Of a stretch of 64,000 nucleotides of DNA, positions 1 to 10,195 are shown in pieces. A program made the position numbers and the translations under genes. A model generated the notes under the pieces. It made no database searches and was not told where the DNA came from. It saw only the letters and a list, made by a program, of their open reading frames with translations. This DNA is from Coprinus comatus (Eukaryota > Basidiomycota > Agaricomycetes > Agaricales > Agaricaceae), in the NCBI GenBank assembly GCA_034638255.1, contig JAWPGT010000029.1:186001-250000 (forward strand). Reading direction: 5' to 3'. The stretch's first letter is position 1. Every line of letters begins with the position of its first letter.

Positions 1-1492
1 CACGTCACATCCCAATGGCAACAATCTCACGAGATCATAATACCTCTGCCACATCATTACATCCCTATTCACTCAATTCCTAACGGAATCTCACGTTTCT
101 AGGCTCTCTAGAATTGTCTCACCATTTCGCTTCGAATGGTGGCAGTTACGCGTCATGTGGGGTAGTACTCGTACTATAAAGCCACTTTATTGAACAAGGT
201 AAGCATACAATGTTTTTGGTCTGTTGTACTCATTTCATCACGCTTTGGCACGCGTCTTGGCTCTTCGGAACCGGCTCTTTTTTCCGCTTCGAACAAGCCT
301 AGCCATGCGTGCTATGGCATAGTTCTCATGGTTTGACATGGCTAATAATGGTATGTCATCACCTAATAGTATCTTGAGGCTGCTTCACTCATTTCCTTAC
401 ATAGAGACGTGTACCTAGGCTTGTTTAAACAACCCATAACTCCTCCATAGCCAACCGAAGTCGCTTGTGCAGTGGAGATGGATTAGAGGTGTAGTGAGCA
501 ATACTCTGGTACTGGGTCCCAGGTGAGTCACTATAAATAAATATGTAATATTTCGCTTGATACATGTTTAATCCTTATGATTTTAGGCTCATTACAACCG
601 TCTTGACGACGCCGTTTGAACGGTGCCATCCGCACTCCGCACCACCCAAAACTCATGTACTGACGTGCACATCTCTGGTAAGTTACCACATATGTTCCTC
701 CCCAACAAAATAACTGATATGTCATTCAATATCTGTGCACTCCTCCTGTACTTAGGTTCGTTAAAACCGTCTAAACGGCGTTGTTACAACGATACCATCC
801 GCACCATGCACCCCTCAAAACTCATGTACCGACATGCAGATCTTTGGTAAGTTACTATATATATATTACTCTCCAACTAAATAACTAATAACTCGCCCAT
901 TTCTTATCCAATCCTTTTGTGTTTAGGCTCGTTATAACCACATTAACCGCCCCTTTCCAACGCTGGTACTCGCACACCGTACGGTGAGTATCATGCTTCG
1001 TGTGATGTGATCTTTGTAACACATCATCCAAGGTTCGCTTTTTTTCTCTCCATTTTATGTTAATAATTACTTATTTCACTATTACAGTCTCTATTCTGAT
1101 ACAAAGGTATAAGAATGTATTAATACTGTAGACTAAGTTAGTATATCACATGTATTATTACAACTTCAATGATATTTTTTTTATTGTCCTTATTCCCTTA
1201 CTTGCTGTGACCTTGAGAGTACTTGAATTATCCCGAAAATGCGAATAAAATCCTGTAAAATATAATTACAAGGTAGAAAAGTAACTTTTATGTGCTGTCC
1301 AAGTACGTTCAAAGCTATTCAAGTACACCCAAGTTAGAGGGACCTACTTGGAGCTCCTTGGGACAAATTTTCCAAGGAACTCCAAGGATAATTTTACTCT
1401 TCTTTGAATTCTATTGGGGTGTACTTGGAGCTCCTTGGATGCCTTTCTAAGTAACTTCAAGTACCTCCAAGGACATGCGCGAAATCCTGATG
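1..1492 (-). mobile_element. Partial CATCAGG-ended DNA element (terminal part; rest lies left of window)
   Basis: The segment ends at 1492 with a GCGAAATCCTGATG terminus, which matches the right terminus of the complete element at 40228-49588. From 1270 to 1480 it carries repeated CTTGGAGCTCCTTGG/CCAAGGA motifs, the same subterminal motifs found in that element. It abuts broken copia gag sequence at 1493. The interior (from about 415) contains a tandem repeat that shares the NEPKI-coding segment found at 48.94 kb. The far end and any transposase are outside the window. I see no intact gene here. Confidence 0.6.
587..1016. repeat. Three tandem copies of a 90-91 bp conserved block at ~170 bp period
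   Basis: Conserved blocks lie at 587-677 (91 bp), 756-846 (91 bp) and 927-1016 (90 bp, diverged at its 3' end), separated by AT-rich spacers. On the plus strand each block is preceded by a TTAG and the first two are followed by GGTAAGTTAC. On the minus strand the start of the block reads as codons for NEPKI, as in the CATCAGG element at 48.94 kb. A length of 91 is not a multiple of three, so tandem use as coding exons is unlikely. Confidence 0.6.
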
Positions 1493-2212
1493 AAGTGGCA
1501 CGAGAAGCAGAAGCAGGTCCACGGGAATCTCACCATGCACCCATGATAGCGTCTGAAACGATCTGGACCGTTAAGGTCGAAAGGGAGTTACCATATTGAA
1601 CAAGGAGGGCAGCACGAGTGGCACTCCATTGAGGAGGAATGCGTGTTATCAACATCAATGCGCGGAGAATACCGGGGACATTGATTGGGGGCGTGGCTTG
1701 CTCTAACTGTGTGAAGTAGTTCCTAAAGGTGGCGATCTCCTTAGAGGGATCATTTACACCAGATAATCGGAACGAATCTGCAGAAGCATACAGCTCGTAA
1801 GCTGCACCTGCCGAAAATGTGCCGTAAACTCATCTCAGGTGTGTCCAGAGATCATCTGAGGTTGTTTCACCATGCCGGAGCATGTCATCGCTCAATCGGG
1901 AATTTAACATCCCAAGTGCAAATGCCTCAACGTTATCGAACTTTCGAATGTCATCGACGTTCGTGGGGGGTACCATAGCGGTATTGGCGGTTGCGGGGGA
2001 ACCACCGATAGCTGCCGGTCTTGTGGCAGTGCCATCGATCATTCTCGCTACACACCATCCATCCATGTGGATCATGTTGGCGATAGACATAACACGTGCT
2101 GACCACACTTGGTAGTTGGCAGTGCCAGTGAGGACCGGGATCGAGGGGATCAAAGCGGCCATGAGTAATGTTTGGAGATAAAAATCTACAACAAGACATG
2201 TGTCAGAACTAT
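1493..2212 (-). pseudogene. Copia-0 gag fragment (Ty1/copia, broken copy)
   Basis: The minus strand from the ATG at 2162 encodes the same Gag N-terminus as copia-1 at 49651 (MAALIPSIPVLTG) and the NVDDIRKFDN segment found at 50459. The frame is stopped by TGA at 1830-1832, where the paralogue at 50.58 kb has CGA. Homology continues to 1493, where the CATCAGG element cuts it. Leader sequence lies at 2163-2212, and the KDZ target duplication follows. The matching 5' LTR and leader lie at 16045-16509 on the other side of the KDZ element. Confidence 0.85.
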
Positions 2213-2220
2213 GAACTAAA
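2213..2220. repeat. Target site duplication of the KDZ transposon, left copy (GAACTAAA)
   Basis: This 8-bp direct repeat is identical to 16037-16044. It lies in the copia-0 leader, and joining the two flanks restores the leader sequence seen in copia-1. Confidence 0.92.
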
Positions 2221-3866
2221 CACCTGTGGCTCCCACACGTCGTGTCTAAATAGACAGGGCCGTGTGACCTGCCAACCTGTCTAAATGGACAGGATTTTAG
2301 CAAATCCCGGGGCAAGCAATAAACGTGCAATAAATGCCCGGACTTCAATGTTTTTCGTGACTCAACTCCAGTAATACTACTAGTATAGGGTAGATTTGTA
2401 GTTAGACTAGTAATATATGTATTAGGGATCACAACATAATGACTATAGCTTACTATATTAATGATATTGTGTACGAAGTACCATAGAGTATAGTCATTGG
2501 ACAAAACTCCGATCACTTTCTATGTTTGATGATCAATGTATCTGTCATCGCATCACTCATCAATGATGTGATGATTGGTATGTCTGTATCATCTGTCATT
2601 GATGACATACTAATGTCCTGAGTTGCTGCACATGTCCGGACCGTCTGGTATGTTTTTTCCGATCCATACCTTGTTCCGATGTTGTTCTCTCCATGTTCCT
2701 AATGTAGTAAGTCTGATTTCCCATCAATTTTGTTGACATGCATGGACTTCACATGCATCCCTCACTTTATTGCACTTCAAATGGACTCTTGTCATGTTAT
2801 GTAGCCCTGGAGAGTGTTCTATGTCTGTTGTAGAGTTTGTTTTAAGTTTTTTTATATGTTCTATTTTATATCATGTTTTACATATTTTAATTCTGGTACC
2901 TTGGTCAACATACAAATAATATAATATAATACATACATAGTGTATAATCATTAGAGGGATATTCTGAGTACCTACCGATACATGTTTGTCAGTTTCTATG
3001 CATGGACATAAAGCTCCTAGCACATGATTGACATAATCTGTCAATCATGATGGTTATGACATCCGGCTTCTTCCTGTCAATCGGTTGATACTGGTTTGAA
3101 GTTTCGCCCCTACCTAACCTGCATACAATCAAAGACTGGCTGCTCAGTCTTTTGCTACTTTCTTCTACTCGCTCATCTATGATGTAGTATGTTAACAGCA
3201 TACACATAGATAAAAATAATAAAGAGTAATACATGTTTCATCATTTATGTACACGGTATATGCCAAATGCATGATACCATTATCAACTATCCGATAGCAT
3301 AACATTGACATAGAATTCAAAACGGCGTTTATTGAACATTGATGGACACTGGCCTGCACGAGATTCACACTGGGATTCTCAGTGTCAATGTCAATCCCGG
3401 TTGACAGTTGGCGGCTTCGGGTAAGACAAGCAACGTAATCTAAGGACAACCTTCTAATTCTCATTGACACAGAATTCAAAACAGTGTTTATTGAAGATTG
3501 ACAGACACTGGCCTACATGGGATTCTCAGTGTCAATGTCAATCCCGGTTGACAGTTGTCACTCACTCTGGCCCCAGACTCGCTGATTCTCGGTGTCTTTG
3601 GGTAAGACAAACAATATCAATTATGTCCTCGGAACTTGAAGGAAACGCACAAGAAAATACATAAATACTAGATAAATTTGGACTTAAACATAAACTGGAA
3701 CATGTTGACCATTGAGTCGATGACTCTTTCTCACAGTGGGTGACGAGTGTTCCGAGGGTTGATCCGAAGGAGAGGGAGTAGCTGTAGAGGTAGGAACAAT
3801 GAGAGATACACACGGAGGCGGAGACGGAGGCATTATTGGTGGAGATTCTTGGGTTAAATTTAGAAA
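2221..3866. repeat. Left terminal inverted repeat of the KDZ element
   Basis: It is inverted relative to 14495-16036, with high identity over about 1.5 kb. Close to the end are two palindromes of the form GTCTAAAT(A/G)GAC, at 2244-2255 and 2279-2290. A tandem duplication of about 160 bp (3302-3462 and 3463-3620) makes this TIR longer than its partner. The inner 183 bp include the 3' end of the gene on the minus strand (stop at 3684). Visible differences from the right TIR near the tip are CpG transitions. Confidence 0.88.
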
Positions 3867-5652
3867 AGAGGGGGAAGTGGCAGGAGGAGTAAGAGAAGCG
3901 TCTGGAGTATGGGTTCTTGATGTTGTTTGTTCAACTCCAACATTCGGAGCTAGGACTGAATTTTCTTTGTGTGAAGTGAGCTCTGGGATGGTCTCGAGTG
4001 TTGGTGAGAATGCACAAAGTTGACCCGGTGTAAAAGCATGAAGGGACCCATTTTCAATAGTCCCTGAGTCACTAAGGTCGTCTTCAGAGTCGGTGTGTAC
4101 TGTATCAGGGGAGATATAGGGGGGAAGCTGGGCCGCAGCTTTGGTTGCTTGCTTCTTCCTTCGTTTTCGTGACTTCTCCTGATCTTCATCTGCCCTGTGC
4201 GCTCGCTTCTTGCCCTTGTCAGAACACTCCTTCCTAACTGTATCAGGGAGTGTAGCTCCTTCACCATCCGCTGCCAAAAATCTTGTGAGTTCTTCAGCAG
4301 ATATGCGTTCCCACCTGCAAGTCTTTGCAAGAAGTGCATCCCGAAGCTTCTGCAAATCATCAACGGTGATTGCTGATGGGTTTGCAAATGGTAAACCACT
4401 GGGCCAGCCTACAATTCTGACCCGGTATCGAGCTACAAGTTTTTTGTATGACTTGTAGTTCATGGCTACATCTTTAATTCCAGTTATATCCTCTTTTAAA
4501 TAGTCAGTAAAGTAAGAGATGATAAGCAATGATAAACGTACTGAGTCCTTCGCCAATAAAAGCAGCACACTCCTTTCGGAGTGTCCCTTTATCCTGTTTC
4601 ATCATTTGACCTGAATTCCAAAACGAATTTACCAATCAGAGTCCGAAAGTCGTTATTACCAGCTTCTTTACCTTGTTTAAAAGTACTAGCATAACACTCC
4701 AACTGAGACATAATTTCAGTTGGGTTATAGCCCAGGTTTGACTTGTAAAAGTTGGTGCAGTTTGTTGTTTCGAATGTTGCTGGTGCAAATGTGTCGTTCA
4801 TGTGGCCTCTCCCAATTGCAAAAATAGAAGCAGCCCCAGAATGACCAGTTAGATTTGTTAACTGGAATGATATACTCAAATCAGACATCTCCTAATAAAC
4901 ATGACATAATATTAGACTCACCTCATTTTTAACCCTCTCAGAAACTTTATAAACATCTTGTGTTGCACTCTTGTTGTTTGTACGTATCCCCTTCTCCTTT
5001 AGATCACGAGAATCTTGTAATTGTTTCATGAGAAACGCCTCTTCATCCCATGTCAAAGGATTGCCTTGACGTTCGCGTTCCTCATTCTCTTCCCTCACAA
5101 GATGTTGAAGTTCTTTGAGTTTACGCCACTTACCAACTGGAAGATCTATAACAGTTACAGGTCAGAGATAACCGGTCAATAGCCCAGAGTTATAAAGGGA
5201 CACTTACGCATATTGATTTCAATTCGCTTGGCATGCACTTGAGCATTGAAGAGAAATTTCTTCCTCTTCGTTTTCAGTGAAGAGGAATAATAGATAGCAT
5301 TGCGAGCCTTTTTGACTGACTTCCCATACTTCTCTGCTATCCTCTCCATGTCTCGCTTATTTGATTGATGGATCTCTGCAATTTCTGTAGCATACGCTTC
5401 TTCAAGCTCCTTTCTCCTTGCCCGTCTCATCTTGTTTGTATTTTTTTCAGCTTCTGATTTACGTTTGTGTTTGTGCTTGCAGATAGGCTGGACTGGTAGG
5501 AATGGGTTGCGCAGGGCATAAGTTTCGTCGCCTGCTAGCTCATCATCAGAGGATTCCGAGTTAGAATCAGATTCCATTGGGATCGAGGGCTGTTCACCCA
5601 TATCAGAGGAATGGGATGTTGAGGGTTGTTCGGCAATACTGGAGTTGAGCAT
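3684..5652 (-). pseudogene. KDZ-associated coiled-coil/GWP-domain protein gene
   Basis: I read exons at 5208-5652, 4922-5145, about 4510-4888 and about 3684-4490. The product starts with an acidic Ser-rich stretch. A basic helical region (KRKSEAEKNTNKMRRARRKE) and a charged helix with LTWDEEAF follow. Next comes a segment with ECYASTFKQGKEAG, then a GWPSGLPFANPS..LRDALLAKTCRW block, a nuclear-localisation-like basic patch and a long Pro/Ser/Thr tail. The GWP..F..PS..LRDAL....C.W pattern is one I associate with hypothetical proteins abundant in Agaricomycetes and found near KDZ transposases; its function is unknown. A one-base frame change near 4612 (after FVLEF) breaks the frame. The 3' end lies inside the TIR, and a second copy of that end sits at 14495-14677. 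DNA binding is plausible from the basic regions but is inference. Confidence 0.65.
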
Positions 5653-5849
5653 GGTAGGAAACAGAGGAACTTTGGAGAAAGTCCAAAAATAAATAAAATC
5701 AACAATGTATTAGTCAAATCCGGATCGAAGTCAGCTAGTTGACGGTGAGTTACTAGATTATGCGGTAAGCTTCCTTGGTAGATTTATAAGAGATTGATTT
5801 GCGACTTACTTTTTATTCCCATTCATCCTTAACCAAACCTCCAGTCACT
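5653..5849. promoter_or_regulatory. Bidirectional promoter region of the two KDZ cargo genes
   Basis: Only 197 bp separate the start codons of the minus-strand GWP gene (5652) and the plus-strand viroplasmin-module gene (5850). The two genes must therefore share upstream sequence, which suggests co-expression. I see no specific binding motif. Confidence 0.45.
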
Positions 5850-8372
5850 ATGGATCATGACCGTCCCAATGACCTTCTCCCAATCACTATGGATTCTGAC
5901 CACTTCTTCGACGACCTTGAAATAGAGATGGCTAGTTTGCTACTCTCTACCGAGGAATTGGAAGCTGAGTTGATGCAGGGAGACGTTCAAGTTCAAATGA
6001 CAGTAAGTAACATAGCCTACACAATATGGATAAAAAAAGCTTACCATGCTAGATGGGATCGTCCCCGTCCCCATCCCCTTCAAAGGGAATATCCCAATCA
6101 AAAGGATTTTCTCTTACAGCCACTCGAGCAACACCAGATGAGCCCGAGTTCTTCTTCTCTGTTCCTCCCAAAGAGTGTGTTCCTACGTGCGGCTGGTGGA
6201 TTGTAAGTGTAGGTTGGTTTCCCGGCGTGTATAAGAACATGTAAGCTGCTCTTTATTCAAAGTGAACAACAATAATAATATATTTGATAGTCATGTTGCC
6301 AAGAAAAATATTATGGATGATAAATCAGGCTGTATGACTTGGTTCCCTGGTAGTCTTTCCCATGCGCAAATTCATTTCTGTCAACCCTTCAATCATGGTA
6401 TGGTAAATAGGTTGAATAAATACCTTGGCATATGGGGCAAGACTGGAAATCCTGCTAACGATTTTCATCCGGTGACTGAAGTACCAGATGAGCTTGCATA
6501 GTACGTTGTTCCTAGTGGTTTCAAGCCTGGTATGTGTCGAAGCTAGTGAGTCAACCAAATGGTATATAATATTATTATACTTACTCTCCATATTAGTCTT
6601 ATGGCGAAAGAATTGGCAGGGACAGATGGTTTATCTCGTATAATTAAATGTGGTGATATGATACAAGCCTCCTCCATTTTCGTAGAACTGTACATGACTA
6701 TGTGTATGTCTGAAAATTGATCGTCAACATGTTGTTTTTTTCCTTTTTATTTATTTATTTGTGATAATATCCATACCTATGACTGGAAGTGACAGGTGAC
6801 ACTCGCATGCAACGGAGCTTTAGACCAAGTTTGACAGCGGGTGTGGGTCATTTTCAGAAGAACCAGATAGCTGGGGAAAGAAAATTGAACGACAGGGAGT
6901 TGGGACTCGGGAATTCAATGACGGATATGAGCAGTTGGCAAGGTATCAAGGTAGTAAAAGAGCAGAGTCCAAGTGTTGTGTTCTTTGCCCTTTCCCCTCG
7001 CACGAAATGGTCCCCCAACAGCCAAATAACGTAGATGGATCCCCGACTGTATTGCATGGTTAATTCAACTCTACAATTTTCTATAAACATATTCTTACCA
7101 TTTTATTCCACAAGCTAAAGAAGAGGGATTGAAAAGCGTTGAAGTGTTTCAGAAGATTACTACTGTGGTTCATGACGAAGGTAAGTCCCCTACATAAGTT
7201 TTGGAGAGTAAAGATACCTTAACACCATGTACAGATGATAGCGAGGGTCTCTACAGCAATATCGTACCCACAGAAATGTTGGAGGCCGTGGAAGAGAGGA
7301 ACTCTGAACCTCAAACGATCCAAGAAGCCATGAGGTCTTATCTGTACTTCGCAAAGACTCCGCCAGAATACAGGTGTTCATGCAAGAAGGTTGTGTGGGT
7401 GATTTTCAATGGGCGTCATACTGGCATGTACAAAGACTGGTATGATTGTTCTTACTTTTAAGGGGACCTGTGGGATTTACATGAACACTTTTCCTTAGGA
7501 TGAAAGTATTTCAACTTACTCATGGGTATCCGGGCAAGTGTGTCAAGAGTTACCACTCGGTTGAGGATGGAGAGAAGGCCTGGGAATATGGAGTCCTTAA
7601 TGGATTGATTGGACCCCTTCACTGGCGATTATTGAATCGTCACTTCCTTACCAAGCCACAAACCCCTTGTCACGCAATACAAGATGCCAAAACCAACTCT
7701 GCTCAATTGTCGACTTCCTCCCCCAATTCTTCGGCTTCGTTTCAAGCTACTATTGCGACCGAGTCTGGCAATACTACTAGTAACACTGTATCTGGGAAAC
7801 AACAAGTTGTTGTAGCATCTGGACGTGAATCTGCTGAGTCCGGGTGGTGGGTTATTGTTGTTGGAAATGATGTTGGTGTTTATGAAGGCCGGTAAGGACT
7901 TGAACCTCGAATATAACAATATATTAAATGAAATTACCAACTCTTAGAAGCACCACAGAATGTGTTGCAGGTAACTCTCAGGAAGCACACTACTTTGAGG
8001 TCCCAGAAGGGCGTCATCATGCAAACAAGTTGTTCACAGATTTGTATATGGCAAAACAAGTACGGACTCTCCTCCAATCCCCTACACCTCACTTGAGGAG
8101 GTTTCAAATCAGACACGAGATCCCTCCCCCTGATGATGACATGGCTTGGTATGTTGTTCCCATGGCATTCAGACCTGGAGTTTACTATGGGTAGTAAGTC
8201 ACGTTTTTCATAAAAATAAAATTCAACTACTTAAATCTATTACAGCAGTATTGCTCATGTTGTTGCTGGGGACTCTAAAGAATATATGGTGAAGTGCGCA
8301 AGTAAATATGAGGCCCACGCAATTTTTGTACACTTAGTGATGTGTTATCAAGTTTGTGTACTTCTTAGTTAG
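5850..8372 (+). pseudogene. Protein with repeated viroplasmin / RNase H1 N-terminal-like modules (KDZ cargo)
   Basis: Exons I can support: 5850-6002, 6053-6240, about 6288-6540, about 7122-7180, about 7236-7439, 7500-7894, about 7949-8190 and 8246-8372. Several modules carry the W/F-Y-V-V..G...G-hydrophobic-Y signature: GWWIVSVGWFPGVYKN, VVWVIFNGRHTGMYKDW followed by VFQLTHGYPGKCVKSYHS, GWWVIVVGNDVGVYEGR, and MAWYVVPMAFRPGVYYG followed by a GDSKEYMVKCASKYEA half. This is the layout of the caulimovirus viroplasmin / eukaryotic RNase H1 N-terminal fold, which binds RNA:DNA hybrids or dsRNA in RNase H1. No RNase H catalytic domain is visible. A TAG at 6499-6501 stands where the sister module has TGG (Trp). 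The exons between 6540 and 7120 are unclear. Role in transposition is unknown; nucleic-acid binding is inference. Confidence 0.62.
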
Positions 8373-10195
8373 GAGTTAGAAACATTATGGCGTTGTAAAC
8401 ATTCATTATTGCTCAAATATAAATGAATATGTCATTTCTTGCTAGCAACAGAATAAGAGTCAGAAAACATAGTGACGATGCAACTCTGATCATTATGGAA
8501 CAACTATTTTAAGCCAAAATTACCTTTTTGGTACTGCCATCAATTGGATCAAACCCCATCCTAGTATGTTGCCGTTCCAAAACAATGTTGTTTGTCCTCT
8601 TTGTGTTAATATTGAGACATTCGGATAGTCCGGGAATGGTACTATGGCACATAATATACACGCACTTCAAGTTTAAATTATAAACCGGTCCCAAACACAC
8701 ACAAAAAACATGAAACATTTCAAGAAAACAACCCCCCTCCTATGGCCAAGGGGAGTAGTATAGAATTATTTGAAAATAGTTTTTCGTCTCTTAACAATGG
8801 TGTTAGTTAGCTGAACAAGTATAAAGTAATGCCGAGCAATATTAGTCCGTATATAAAATCCACAATTATATTCCAAAATTTAGTATTTAATGTGTAGAAA
8901 ATTGAGAACAGATATGAATACATTTATTTCTACATATTTGAGAGCACATTGAGCACCGGTATTGATATATATAAGTGTTAGCCTTACCATATCAGTTTTG
9001 GATTTTGCCACATATAAACCTATATAGCTACAAGTACTGCTTGTGTCCCAACAACGGTTTTCACAAAAGGTGACACCACTTCACCACCTTAGTCCCAAAC
9101 AACTACATATATATCAGTCATATAGCAGGGTATATACATTACAGACATCTCTACATCATAGTTAGAAAAGTTGAATGAACTATTCATCAATCTAAATATG
9201 TTTAATTAGTAAAACATATGAAATGATATGTTATGACAGATTAGAACTCTACCACATTATGTTGTTGGTTAGCACAATAGCTAATCAAGTACATACTACA
9301 TACTACCATCGCTTAAATAGAGTTCTGAGATATTATATATATATTTAATGCTACCAATACCCGTTATGTTTATCCAGCTCATAAGTGGTACTAGATGAGA
9401 TTATGGTACTACTGCTAAATGAAATGGTCATGTACTATACCTATTGCATCACAGTAATTATGGGATGCCATTTGGCTGCTCACTACTGCTTAAGGGAGAT
9501 CATCATCTGTGTAACAAAAAGAGTGTACACGGCCTACTGATCATAGGGTTCTCCACAGATTCACACCACCATAACTTCTCATTTGGATTCCGCTTAAAGA
9601 GTGTAAAACTTTAATCAAGCCACCCATTTATTACTTGGCTAAGTCAGGCTTAAAAACGGAACAAAAATTCTAAAATTATTTTTGGTGGAATAATAATATC
9701 ACTTGTACGTGCTTTCCTAGATTTTACCAGTGGTTCTCATTGTTCCATTAGGGCCACATCTATATACCATTGTAGTTATAGTTATCTATCACCTATGGAC
9801 TTAGAAAATGATGTTGGGACAGAGAAGAATTTATTCATTGGAACTTAGAAGAATTTCGTGAACTCAAGTATTCACGTGATACACTGTTACCAGGGTTGAA
9901 ACACTGATGTATCTTTGTTGACTCCGTTGTGTCATTCCTGTCATCTGTCCCTCATCCTCCCCAAATCCACAGTTCATCAATGGGCTTTCAACGAGGCAAG
10001 CTATCTCGGAAGATGCGCATATATCCAAGCCAGCGTCATAAAGGGATGGATATCCCATCACATGGAAAGTTGGTTTCCGGCAGTCAGAAACGAAAAGCTC
10101 ACATTGATTTTCACCAAGCGGGGTATAATGTATGTGTCTATTGTTTTCCAACTCCCTTGTACTCACGCTACTAGGAGAAATAGCCTGATTGTAAT
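8373..10195. other. Non-coding interior of the KDZ element
   Basis: This AT-rich stretch lies between the viroplasmin-module gene and the transposase. Open frames are short and show no recognisable motif. Weak codon-like sequence at 9915-10195 could include an upstream transposase exon (for example WFPAVRNEKL at about 10073), but I cannot join it with confidence. Confidence 0.5.

Noticed and set aside
3562..3813. Repeated-looking open frames in both KDZ TIRs
   Set aside because: They are opposite-strand or shifted frames of the cargo gene's 3' end and TIR sequence, not separate genes.
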